From CAYRSS01 sp964426945 (lineage in GTDB: Bacteria; Planctomycetota; Phycisphaerae; UBA1845): DNA of 28,667 nt. Each line of letters opens with the position of its first letter. Positions within the stretch are counted from its first letter, which is position 1. The position numbers and the translations under genes were made by a program. The stretch is taken from NCBI GenBank assembly GCA_964426945.1, contig CAYRSS010000053.1:1-28667 (forward strand). The letters run 5' to 3'. Shown here in pieces: positions 1 to 9,308 of the stretch. The notes under the pieces were generated by a model. It was not told where the DNA came from. It made no database searches and saw nothing but the letters and a program-made list of their open reading frames with translations.

Positions 1-213
1 CGCCCCCTGCAGCGACGACAGCGGGTATTCCAGGACCGTCCGGTCCTCGAAGGAAGTTACCTTGATGGCCAGCCCATTGAGGAAGGCCAGCGTCCCGCCG
101 GAATGTCGCCGGATGCCCTGCCCGTCTTCGTAGTCGATCAGGATCGGCCCGGCCGAGGCGCTGGCGGTGGCCAACAGGAACAAGGCGAGCACGGGAAGTG
201 TTCGAATCCTCAT
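1..213 (-). CDS. Start of a secreted protein of unknown function (runs off the left edge)
   Basis: The open frame reads leftward from ATG at 213 and is still open at base 1, so only the first 71 residues are seen. The N-terminus MRIRTLPVLALFLLATASAS is a standard Sec signal peptide: basic start, hydrophobic core, and a likely cut after an A-S-A-S-A stretch near residue 21. The mature part begins GPILIDYEDGQGIRR and has alternating hydrophobic residues suggesting beta strands. No family was recognised. The start is supported by GGAGG five bases upstream of the ATG and by a promoter-like pair further upstream (283-311). It is oriented like the murD-to-rpoN genes to its right but is separated from murD by 557 bases, so it probably has its own promoter. 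Confidence 0.75.
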   Translation of the reverse strand, partial: MRIRTLPVLALFLLATASASAGPILIDYEDGQGIRRHSGGTLAFLNGLAIKVTSFEDRTVLEYPLSSLQGA

Positions 214-282
214 CGCGGCCTCCACGCGTTGGGCCCCGCCTGAGGGCCCCCGCGGTTGAACGAAGTGGCGGAGCAACGGTTC

Positions 283-311
283 AGTATACCAGGTCGAGGC
301 GTCCACCGGAA
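283..311 (-). promoter_or_regulatory. Sigma-70-like promoter for the left-edge secreted gene
   Basis: On the minus strand, TTCCGG (311-306) is followed after 17 bases by TATACT (288-283). The -10 element matches the consensus at five of six positions and the spacing is ideal. It lies about 70 bases upstream of the ATG at 213. Assigned by eye only. Confidence 0.45.
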
Positions 312-583
312 CCCATACTTCTCCAGCCGCGAGCCCAACCCGCCGCAGCGGGCATAGACCCGCTCCGGCCTGACCCCTTTCTGCACACCCGAAGCCGCAT
401 CCCGCGGATCGCCGCGGAGCCATGCCGTTGAGGCGTTCACCTCACAGAATCCTCATTGGCGCGTCCGAATCGCCGCCCGCGGCGGAGGACCGGGCGGCGA
501 ACTCTGCGGCGTGGAACTGGCCGAAGGCGCTACGCTACGCCTCGAAGTTTACCTCCAGCCGGGGGTCCTCACATCCCATCAGA

Positions 584-604
584 TCTCAGATTTGAAATTT
601 GAGA
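584..604. repeat. AT-rich near-palindrome downstream of murD
   Basis: The 21 bases TCTCAGATT-TGA-AATTTGAGA form a 9-base stem (one G.T pair) around a 3-base loop. They stand out as AT-rich in GC-rich surroundings. The element lies 167 bases past the murD stop, without a T-run. It could be a dispersed intergenic repeat, a binding site, or the end of the murD transcript. Confidence 0.4.
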
Positions 605-770
605 CCGGATCGCCCGCCCCGACTGGCCGGTAGCGATCGAGGCGCCCGATCTTTCCGAGGCGCGACAGTGAGGGAGCGGGCGACCGCGCCACTGGCGCAT
701 TGCGAGTCCAAACATGCCGAACGCACACGACCGCTTGCTTTCGCGCGCGGCTCGGAAACGCGGCCCGAAT

Positions 771-2147
771 TCACGATGTGCAAAGCGCCGACACTACGTT
801 GATGAAGTGCTCCCCGCGGCGCTCATAATTGGCGTAGGCGTCGAAGCTGGGGCCGCCGGGGCTGAAGAGCACGACATCCCCCGCATGGGCGAGGCCGCGG
901 GCGGCCGAGACCGCGTCCTCAAGCGTGGCCGCCTCGCGCACGACGGCCGGCGAAGCGTTGGCCGCCAGCGTCTCGGCCACGGACTGCCGGATGGCGGCGG
1001 CGAACTTCGGCCCCGACTGACCGGTGCACACCACCGCCCGACAGCGCACGGCCAGCCCCTGAGCACACTCCGCGAGGGCCATGCCTTTGTCCTGCGCCCC
1101 GACGATGGCGACGACCGGGACGTCGTAGCTGTCGAGGGCAATCACCGTCGCCTTCGGCGCGGTGGACTTGGAATCGTTGATATAATCCACGCCGTCGAGC
1201 CGCCGCACAAACTGCAGCCGATGCGGCAACCCCGCGAACGCCTCGATCGCCTCGCGCAGCGGCGCCGGCGGCATGGCCAGGCAATTCGCCACCGTCCACA
1301 CGCAGTCGCCGTTGGCCGCGTTGTGCGCCCCGCGCAGGGCCAGCGCCAGCGGCGGATCGGCCGGCCGCACCGGCACCAGGCGACGATCCGCCAACGGCAC
1401 GTTTTCCCTCACGAACCGCTCGACCTCGGCCGACACGGGGCCAACGACGAGCTTACGCTCCGGATCGGGCAGGCGGGCGATGTTCAGCTTCGCCCGGGCG
1501 TACGCCTCCCATTGGCCGTCGTAGCGATCAAGGTGATGCGGGGTGAAGTTCGTCAACACTGCCAGGTGGGGCGTCCAGTCGATCTGCGGCAGGTCTTCGA
1601 GCTGGGCGTTGGACATCTCCAGCACGACGAGGTCGTCGGACGAGATCGCCGCCAGCTCGCCCAGCAGCGACCGGCCGATGTTGCCGCCGAGGTGGACCCC
1701 GCGGTAGGGCGAGCCCCCCGCCCGGGTGCACGCCTCCAGCCCGGCCGCGAGCATGGCGCAGGTCGTGCTCTTGCCGAAGCTGCCGGTGACGCCGACGACC
1801 GTCGCCGGGCAGCGCTCGCAGAAGAGGTTCATCTCCGTCGTCCACGGCACGCCGGAGGCGATGATGTCTGCAAAGAAGGCGGACTTCGACTTGTTAACCG
1901 CGGGGTTGACGATGACGAGGTCAGCGCTGGAGAGGTCGGCCGGATCGTGTCCGCCGAGCCGCAGCGTCGCGCCGCAGTCGGCGATCCGGGCGAGCGAGTC
2001 GGCCAGCTCGGCCTCGGCGGCGAGGTCGGTCACCGTCACCCGCGCCCCCTGCTGCGCCAGCCAGCGCGTCACGCCGACGCCCCCGCCGAATCGGCCGAGC
2101 CCGACGACCAGCACGCGCATCCGCTCAAAGGAAGCAATCGGCGGCAT
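771..2147 (-). CDS. murD: UDP-N-acetylmuramoyl-L-alanine--D-glutamate ligase (MurD)
   Basis: Cytoplasmic ATP-dependent ligase that adds D-glutamate to UDP-MurNAc-L-Ala in peptidoglycan precursor synthesis. The 458 residues match the usual MurD length. The order of parts is a Rossmann-like N-domain (RVLVVGLGRFGG, 11-22), an ATP-binding loop (VTGSFGKSTT, 120-129), the central-domain NFTPHHLDRY (200-209), HNAAN (275-279), and the C-domain DSKSTAPKAT (325-334) and SPGGPSFDAY. The loop reads GSFGKST where most MurD proteins have GTNGKST; the lysine is kept. The start at 2147 has GGAGGGG about seven bases upstream; a second in-frame ATG at 2120 would remove ten residues. It stands alone, not in a mur/fts cluster. 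A promoter (2185-2212) precedes it. Family assignment is firm. Confidence 0.93.
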   Translation of the reverse strand: MPPIASFERMRVLVVGLGRFGGGVGVTRWLAQQGARVTVTDLAAEAELADSLARIADCGATLRLGGHDPADLSSADLVIVNPAVNKSKSAFFADIIASGVPWTTEMNLFCERCPATVVGVTGSFGKSTTCAMLAAGLEACTRAGGSPYRGVHLGGNIGRSLLGELAAISSDDLVVLEMSNAQLEDLPQIDWTPHLAVLTNFTPHHLDRYDGQWEAYARAKLNIARLPDPERKLVVGPVSAEVERFVRENVPLADRRLVPVRPADPPLALALRGAHNAANGDCVWTVANCLAMPPAPLREAIEAFAGLPHRLQFVRRLDGVDYINDSKSTAPKATVIALDSYDVPVVAIVGAQDKGMALAECAQGLAVRCRAVVCTGQSGPKFAAAIRQSVAETLAANASPAVVREAATLEDAVSAARGLAHAGDVVLFSPGGPSFDAYANYERRGEHFINVVSALCTS

Positions 2148-2184
2148 GACGACCCCTCCGTGGGTAGGGTGAGGAACTCACCGT

Positions 2185-2212
2185 ATCGTATTCGAGGGCG
2201 GGCATGGGACAA
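2185..2212 (-). promoter_or_regulatory. Sigma-70-like promoter for murD
   Basis: On the minus strand, TTGTCC (2212-2207), a 16-base spacer, then TACGAT (2190-2185), about 40 bases upstream of the murD ATG. The leader between -10 and start contains a perfect 6-base stem GGTGAG-ttc-CTCACC (2182-2168). Confidence 0.45.
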
Positions 2213-2368
2213 GAGCGGGTTCAGCCACGGCAGGCGAAACTGGTTCCGATGCGCCGCGAACGGTCACCGCGATCCGTCGGCGCTGCAGGCTGGGGATGGA
2301 TTTCCATGAGGATCTATGGCGGCCTTGAGCGCATGAGGACCCGTTCATCCTGGCGCGATACCGCCCCG

Positions 2369-2452
2369 CCCGGAGGGTGCACGTCTGCTAGCCGGGGGCT
2401 TTCAGCCCCCGGTGGCCGCACGCCATCTACGCTCGCACCCGGAGGGTGCACG
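2369..2452. repeat. Hairpin and direct-repeat cluster downstream of glnS
   Basis: CCCGGAGGGTGCACG occurs twice, identically, at 2369-2383 and 2438-2452. Between them CCGGGGGCT-TTC-AGCCCCCGG (2392-2412) forms a perfect 9-base stem with a 3-base loop. The second copy lies within a further small stem, GCACCC-GGA-GGGTGC (2435-2449). No T-run follows. It looks like a dispersed intergenic palindromic repeat and may also end the glnS transcript. Confidence 0.6.
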
Positions 2453-2515
2453 CGCCGCCAATCGCGCGGTTTGCGAACCGATCACGTTACTCCGCCGAAA
2501 CGAAGCCGCGTGAAC

Positions 2516-4261
<1,746 letters not shown>

Positions 4262-4584
4262 GCTGCGGGTCGACTCCTGCGATCGGGCGTAGCGCGCCGG
4301 CGATGGGGGAAGAGGGACGCAGAGGTCGCTTACGTGCCGCGGAGGTCGCGGGGCCGGGCAGGAAGCCTCGGCGGGGCGTTCCCACTCGCTTCCTGCGGCA
4401 GGCGGGCGATGCGAAATCGTCCACGCCGTTCCGCTCGAAGTCTCAAACCGGTCGCTGAGCCCCGCACGCTCGCCCGCCCGCACTACCGCGCCCGACGGGC
4501 GGCGCGCCTCCGCGCGTTCTGTGCCTCCTCCGCGCTCTCTGCGTCCAAATCCCCCCGGGGCCGACACCCCGAAGCGCGGCCGCA
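4262..4584. other. 323-base gap upstream of glnS with leader inverted repeat
   Basis: No gene is seen. GCAGGAAGC (4358-4366) and its exact complement GCTTCCTGC (4388-4396) would make a 9-base stem with a 21-base loop in the glnS leader. A purine-rich degenerate stretch (minus strand, about 4549-4510, GCAGAGAGCGCGGAGGAGG-like) resembles short CAGAG-type repeats. No clear promoter was identified. Confidence 0.45.
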
Positions 4585-7374
4585 TCATATCGGCCCGGTG
4601 AGTCGATTCGCAAACTCGGCCCAGTCCTGCGCGTTGATCGTCCCGCCGCCGGCGACATCGCCCGCCGCACACCCGCCCGCCGCGGGCTGGCCGAAGCAGC
4701 GCAGTATTGCCGCGGCGTCGATCAGGTCCACGTCGCTGTCGCCGTCGAAATCGCCCGTGGCGTCGCCGGGAAGGCCGTCGCAGTGCAGGAAGTACACGCG
4801 GAACGCGTCCACCGCCGCTTCGACCACCGAGGGCTCGCCGAGGTCCGACGCGTCGAAGCGAACGCGGATGGTGTCGGTCGGGCCCAGGAGGTCGGCCGGG
4901 CGGAATGAACGGACCTGCCAGCCGCTCGCCGTGACCGGCCCGACGACGTCCGCCTGCACCCAGCTTCCCCCGCCGTCGCCCGAGACGCGGACGATGAAAT
5001 GATCCTCGTGCGGCGCCAGCCCGGCGTGATTGGTGTACCACAGCGCGTAGCCGACCAGCAGATCGCTGCGCCCGCCGGTGGCCAGCACCGGCGAGATGAG
5101 CCGCGTGGTGCCGTTGTCGACGTCGGTGTTGCCCGCGCCGTTCTGCGTGAGCCAGCACTGGCCCGAGCCGTCGTAGTCGCTGGTCGGGTCGCCGCGCGTG
5201 CCGTCGCCCGCGGGCACGCCGCGCTGCCACATGCCGCCGCTGATGACCGGATCATGGTTCACCGTCCATCCATTGGCGGCCTCGAAGTTTTCGGTGTGGA
5301 CGACGACCTCCGCACCGATGGGAATCGAAATCACCTCCGCCGGCGCCGCGGCGGGCAGCGTCACCGCGCCGCTCTGAACGCCCACCGCCCGGGCGTAAAA
5401 CTCCGCGGGGGCAGCCGTGCAGGGCGGAGGCGGAAGAATGCCGCGGTAAAGCCCGTCGCCTAGCGGCAGCAGCGAGACCGACGCAAACGCCCCGCCGCCA
5501 TAGCGATAGAAGAGCCGCGCCGTACCCGACTGAATCGTGTCCGCCACGGGGTCAATGCGAACATGCACAATGGCCGACGCCCCCACGGGCAGCGCCGACG
5601 GAAACGCGTTGGGCCACGACAGCAACACCTGCGCAATCGACGCGCCCGCCCCGGCGATTGCGAAAGGCTGTGGACCTTCCGGCACGCGGTGGCCGCGCAC
5701 CTCGACCGTCCAGGTGCCGGCCTGCGGATTGGCCACGTAAACCTGCTCGACATTGTTGCGACGGTCGGCCTGCGTACGCACTGCGGCGGTGGCCGGGGCG
5801 TCGGGGTCGAGTGTCCAGGGATAATGCACGGTCCCGCCGGGGGCGATGACGCGCAGATCGAGGTCGTTCACGAGATACGTCGAAGGCCCGTCGACGGCGG
5901 GCGGATCGTCCCAGGCGATGGTCACGCGGAGTTGTGGCGTGCCCGGCGCCACGGCATGCGTCCGGCTATAGACCTCGCCGTGACCGATGGCTGCCTCGCG
6001 GAACGCTCCGCTGCGCATCAGGTCGATCGCCGACTGAATGCGCAGGGCGCCGTAGCCGTGCTGATAGTCCGGGCCGGGCGCGCCGCGATCGGCCGCGGTG
6101 TGCACGAGCAGCGCCTTGAGCGTCGCGTTCCGCATGCGCGGCAGCGCGGGGAAGCGATCCTTGTAATCTTCGATGAGCAGCGCCGCGGCTCCGGCGGTGA
6201 CCGCGGCCGCCATCGACGAGCCCGAGCGAACCACGTACGAGGTGTCCGTCCAGTAGCCGGTGGAGGTGATGCCGCCGTCGCCCCCCTCCTGCGCCCCGGG
6301 GGCAACCAGGTCGGGCTTGATCCGCCCGTCGTCGGTGGGTCCCCAACTGCTGAAGTCGGTCATCGTCTCGCTGCCGGTGTGCACCGCGCCGACGACTATC
6401 GGGTTCTTCGCCGCCACCGGCGGGGCGAGCGAGTGATAGCCGAGGCCGACGTGACCGCCGGGCGCCCCGGTGCAGCGCCCGCCGCAATCCGGCGAACGCT
6501 CGTTGCCCGCCGACCACACCAACGGCAGCGAACGGGTGTACTCGCCGGAGGCCACGGCGTCCATCACCGCCGAGACCATGCCGTAGTCGCCCGCAGTCGA
6601 ACAATCGTACACCGACGATTCGCACAGGTGCAGCGCCATCGTGCCGAGTGCCAGATCGGCGTCGGAGTCCGACAGCCCGCGCAGCATGTCGCTTTCCATG
6701 TCGCCGCTGCTGGAGAACAGCAGCACCCCGCCGGCGCTGCCCTGGCGGTGGACGTAGGCGTCCATCCTCACGGCCGGGGCGAGCCCGCGATAGGCGCCTC
6801 CTGAGGCCGCGCCGCTGCCACCGATCGTTCCCGCCACGTGCGTCGCGTGATCGCCCGGATCGCCATCCGTGTCCTGCAGCACCAGCCGTCCGGCGAAATC
6901 CACGTGCGTCGCCCGCGGCACGTCGAAGTCATACAACATGACCGTGACGCCATCACCCGTCAGGTTGTAGGGAGCGGACTGCACGGCCTGTCCCTGCGAT
7001 GAGATTCTTGCCTCATCGTTCGTCGGCGCAAGCGGGGGCGAGACAGGGAGGACCGCCGCGACCGAGGGATCATCCAGCAGCGCGGCGACCGCGTCGGCGG
7101 GCATCTCCGCCGTCACCGCGGGAAGCAGCACAAAGGCGTGAACCACGCAACCGCCGTGGCGGCGGATCACGGCGTGGCGAGGATCCTCCAGAGACTGTCC
7201 ATCCCCGCCGTCACGATGAAAGAACACCTCGACGGTCATCAGGCCGGCGGTAGCGGTCGGTGATTCCCCGGCGCGGCTTGTCACCGGCGCCGCGACCATC
7301 ATCACGGACAGGACCAGGCCGGCGGCCCGACGGCGCGCCTGCGGCGCAACTTGTACATACTGTGTAGATGCCAT
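4585..7374 (-). CDS. Secreted subtilisin-like serine protease (S8) with C-terminal dockerin
   Basis: 929-residue exported protease. The N-terminus is a signal peptide (RRRAAGLVLSVMMVAAPVTS). The S8 triad is readable: Asp in VTVMLYDFDV (about D149), His in DHATHVAGTIGG (about H176), Ser in RSGSSMAAAV (about S387), with the oxyanion Asn in SAGNE (N291). The usual DTG, HGTH and GTSMA are altered around the triad (YDFD, HATH, GSSMA) but the catalytic residues remain. After the protease come a beta domain with LRVTIAWDD and NDLDLRV (about 485-580), further beta-rich regions, and from about 870 a dockerin-like segment: a clean first Ca-binding loop (DFDGDSDVDLIDAAAIL) and a weak second one (GDVAGGGTINAQDW). 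The start has GGAGAG four bases upstream and a promoter at 7429-7458. The substrate is unknown. Confidence 0.9.
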   Translation of the reverse strand: MASTQYVQVAPQARRRAAGLVLSVMMVAAPVTSRAGESPTATAGLMTVEVFFHRDGGDGQSLEDPRHAVIRRHGGCVVHAFVLLPAVTAEMPADAVAALLDDPSVAAVLPVSPPLAPTNDEARISSQGQAVQSAPYNLTGDGVTVMLYDFDVPRATHVDFAGRLVLQDTDGDPGDHATHVAGTIGGSGAASGGAYRGLAPAVRMDAYVHRQGSAGGVLLFSSSGDMESDMLRGLSDSDADLALGTMALHLCESSVYDCSTAGDYGMVSAVMDAVASGEYTRSLPLVWSAGNERSPDCGGRCTGAPGGHVGLGYHSLAPPVAAKNPIVVGAVHTGSETMTDFSSWGPTDDGRIKPDLVAPGAQEGGDGGITSTGYWTDTSYVVRSGSSMAAAVTAGAAALLIEDYKDRFPALPRMRNATLKALLVHTAADRGAPGPDYQHGYGALRIQSAIDLMRSGAFREAAIGHGEVYSRTHAVAPGTPQLRVTIAWDDPPAVDGPSTYLVNDLDLRVIAPGGTVHYPWTLDPDAPATAAVRTQADRRNNVEQVYVANPQAGTWTVEVRGHRVPEGPQPFAIAGAGASIAQVLLSWPNAFPSALPVGASAIVHVRIDPVADTIQSGTARLFYRYGGGAFASVSLLPLGDGLYRGILPPPPCTAAPAEFYARAVGVQSGAVTLPAAAPAEVISIPIGAEVVVHTENFEAANGWTVNHDPVISGGMWQRGVPAGDGTRGDPTSDYDGSGQCWLTQNGAGNTDVDNGTTRLISPVLATGGRSDLLVGYALWYTNHAGLAPHEDHFIVRVSGDGGGSWVQADVVGPVTASGWQVRSFRPADLLGPTDTIRVRFDASDLGEPSVVEAAVDAFRVYFLHCDGLPGDATGDFDGDSDVDLIDAAAILRCFGQPAAGGCAAGDVAGGGTINAQDWAEFANRLTGPI

Positions 7375-7428
7375 CGCGCTCTCCGTGTGCGCGCATCGCG
7401 ACGCGACCCGCTGATGGGAATGGAGAGG

Positions 7429-7458
7429 ATTCTAACGAATCGGGGATACGGCCTGCAA
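7429..7458 (-). promoter_or_regulatory. Sigma-70-like promoter for the subtilase gene
   Basis: On the minus strand, TTGCAG (7458-7453), an 18-base spacer and TAGAAT (7434-7429), about 55 bases upstream of the ATG at 7374. It suggests the protease is transcribed separately from the amine-oxidase gene that ends at 7488. Confidence 0.5.
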
Positions 7459-7487
7459 GGATCGTCCGCCGGGAGCCCGCGTCCGCC

Positions 7488-9239
7488 TCAGGGCAGCGCC
7501 GCGATCTGCTCGGCGACCCACTGGGCGTCCAGAAGGCAGTTTTCCACCGCCGGAAGCGCCCAGTTGTCCTGATTGACGAACCAGATCTGGTCGTTGATCG
7601 GCCGGCGCAGCCGCTCGCCGTGGCCGTCGGCCAGAAAGTGCGGCGCGCTGACCGGCATGGCATGGCCCCAGCGCGTCAGCCTGATCTGGCGGACGGACGT
7701 GTGCCGCACTTCGAGCAGCGCAAGGATCCGTCTGACCTGCGGCGCGATCGACTCGGCGTAGGACTGCCACGCGTTGTCATCGAGCAGCGTGAACCGCGAG
7801 CTCGCCCACGGCAGCGGCCAATAGAGCGTCAGCACGCTTCGCGACGAAGGCCCCTGCCGCGCGTAGTGACCCGACAGCACGTCCACAACCTCAGAGCGCT
7901 GCTCGAACGCCGCGGGCGTCATCGGGAACGTGTCACTCCCGAGGAGGAACAGGTCATAGAAGTCGCGCGAGATCGGCTGGCTGAGCAGCACGTTCGCCAC
8001 CGCATAGGCGGCGTAGTGCACATTGTGCATCGATTCCAGCTTTTCCGCGTCGAGGCTGTCGAGGCGGCGAATGATGTACTTGGCGATCATCTTCGCGCAG
8101 GCCATCACCACGCGCCGCGTGAGCAGCGAGCGGAACTGGCCCGCCGGGTCGCGGTAGGTCACCTGAACGCGCCGCCCTTCGACCAGGCGGACATCGACCA
8201 CGCGGCACCCGCCGCGCATCCGCCCCCCGGAGCAATGCGACTGGAGACCGCTGTCGGCCAGGGCCAGCCGTCGCCACATCTGGTCGACGAGGTACGCGTT
8301 GCCACCGGGCAGCACCCAGCGGCCGAACTCCTCGGCGGCCAGGAAGTTCCACCCGCCCGCGGCGGACAGGTCCTGCCAGCCCGCGCCAAAAGACGAGTAA
8401 CAATACGCCTGGATCGCCTGCTCCAGAACCCGGGGCAGCGGCATCCCCACGCGCTGCTCGATGTCGTCCTTGAGCGTGAGGCGGTCCAACTCGCGGATCC
8501 ACGCACTCTGGGGGCCGTCCGGCAGCGGAATCTCCGGATAGTTCTCGCCGTAGTGAGCGACGAGCTCGGTGTAACGTCGCACGGCCTCGCGCTCGTCCGC
8601 GGAGAGACCCTTGCCCTCCCAGAATCGGTCCTGAATCGCGCCGCGGTACTCAAAGAAAAACTGCCCCTCGTCGACGCGCACCACCTGGTCGAGTTCGAGC
8701 TCGCGGTAGAGCGACTCGAGGAACGACTCTTCGTCGGGCGTGATAAAGTACGCCCCGCCGAGCGAGTAGGGTGTGCCGCCCCACGACTCCCCGGCGCTGA
8801 CGCCGCCGAAGCGGTTCTTCAGCTCGAACAGCACGGGTGACCGGTCGCGCAGCAGGTACGCCGCCGCGAGACCCGACAGCCCGCCGCCGACGATCGCCAG
8901 CTCGACTTCTTCGGTCGGATCGGGCGGACGGTTCGCAGGGAAGCAGTTTTCGCAACTGTGGAAGGGGAAGTCGGCGAAGGCGTAGTCGTCGCCGGTGAAC
9001 CGTGGCGCGAAGGGCAGGCCATCGACCATCACCGAATCGGGCGACAGCGGCAGCAGTTCCAGCGGCCGGGTCTGCCAGGTCGGCAGCGCGCCGGTCGGCG
9101 GACAGGGGTTTCGCACCAGCGATGGTGGGAATCCGGGCAGCGAGGGCACCATCTCGCCCCCGGCCCAGGCTCGCCGCATCGTGAGCCCGGCGACCACCGC
9201 GCCGAGCCCCCCGCGGAGAAACTGTCTTCGTGTGGGCAT
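7488..9239 (-). CDS. Tat-exported FAD-dependent amine-oxidase-like protein
   Basis: 583 residues. The N-terminus MPTRRQFLRGGLGAVVAGLT is a twin-arginine signal, so the folded flavoprotein is probably exported. The FAD-binding dinucleotide fold follows at about 112-150: VELAIVGGGLSGLAAAYLL, ending in an acidic FELKNRFGG. The C-terminus NWALPAVENCLLDAQWVAEQ (about 558-577) fits the second FAD-contact region of the amine oxidase/phytoene desaturase family. A CxxC (SCENCF, about 96-99) precedes the Rossmann fold. The frame is open further upstream, but ATG 9239 was chosen because GGAGGGGG lies directly upstream and the Tat signal starts there. The substrate cannot be told. It lies 69 bases downstream of rpoN on the same strand and may be co-transcribed. 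Confidence 0.85.
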   Translation of the reverse strand: MPTRRQFLRGGLGAVVAGLTMRRAWAGGEMVPSLPGFPPSLVRNPCPPTGALPTWQTRPLELLPLSPDSVMVDGLPFAPRFTGDDYAFADFPFHSCENCFPANRPPDPTEEVELAIVGGGLSGLAAAYLLRDRSPVLFELKNRFGGVSAGESWGGTPYSLGGAYFITPDEESFLESLYRELELDQVVRVDEGQFFFEYRGAIQDRFWEGKGLSADEREAVRRYTELVAHYGENYPEIPLPDGPQSAWIRELDRLTLKDDIEQRVGMPLPRVLEQAIQAYCYSSFGAGWQDLSAAGGWNFLAAEEFGRWVLPGGNAYLVDQMWRRLALADSGLQSHCSGGRMRGGCRVVDVRLVEGRRVQVTYRDPAGQFRSLLTRRVVMACAKMIAKYIIRRLDSLDAEKLESMHNVHYAAYAVANVLLSQPISRDFYDLFLLGSDTFPMTPAAFEQRSEVVDVLSGHYARQGPSSRSVLTLYWPLPWASSRFTLLDDNAWQSYAESIAPQVRRILALLEVRHTSVRQIRLTRWGHAMPVSAPHFLADGHGERLRRPINDQIWFVNQDNWALPAVENCLLDAQWVAEQIAALP

Positions 9240-9308
9240 CTCTCCCCCTCCGGTCCCTCGCGCGAGGCGGGCGGCGGGGCGCACGTCTGCAAGGACATTC
9301 ACGTCCCG

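Larger units (their letters stand above)
214..770. other. 557-base intergenic stretch without a recognised gene
   Basis: It holds the promoter of the left-edge gene and a near-palindrome at 584-604. Open frames here are short, lack ribosome-binding sites and show no recognisable domain. The frame 358-633 (+) has protein-like composition (for example GATLRLEVYLQPGVL) but no ATG, and could be a gene remnant or chance. Confidence 0.6.
2148..2515. other. 368-base intergenic stretch between glnS and murD
   Basis: No gene is seen. It contains the murD promoter and leader stem near 2168-2212 and a hairpin/direct-repeat cluster at 2369-2452. Confidence 0.6.

Noticed and set aside
358..633. Open frame (+) with protein-like composition
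   Set aside because: It has no ATG, no ribosome-binding site and no family match. It could be a gene relic but cannot be supported.
4262..5230. Upstream in-frame extension of glnS to 904 codons
   Set aside because: Similarity begins at ATG 4261. The extension is Arg-rich and overlaps the dockerin end of the subtilase in another frame.
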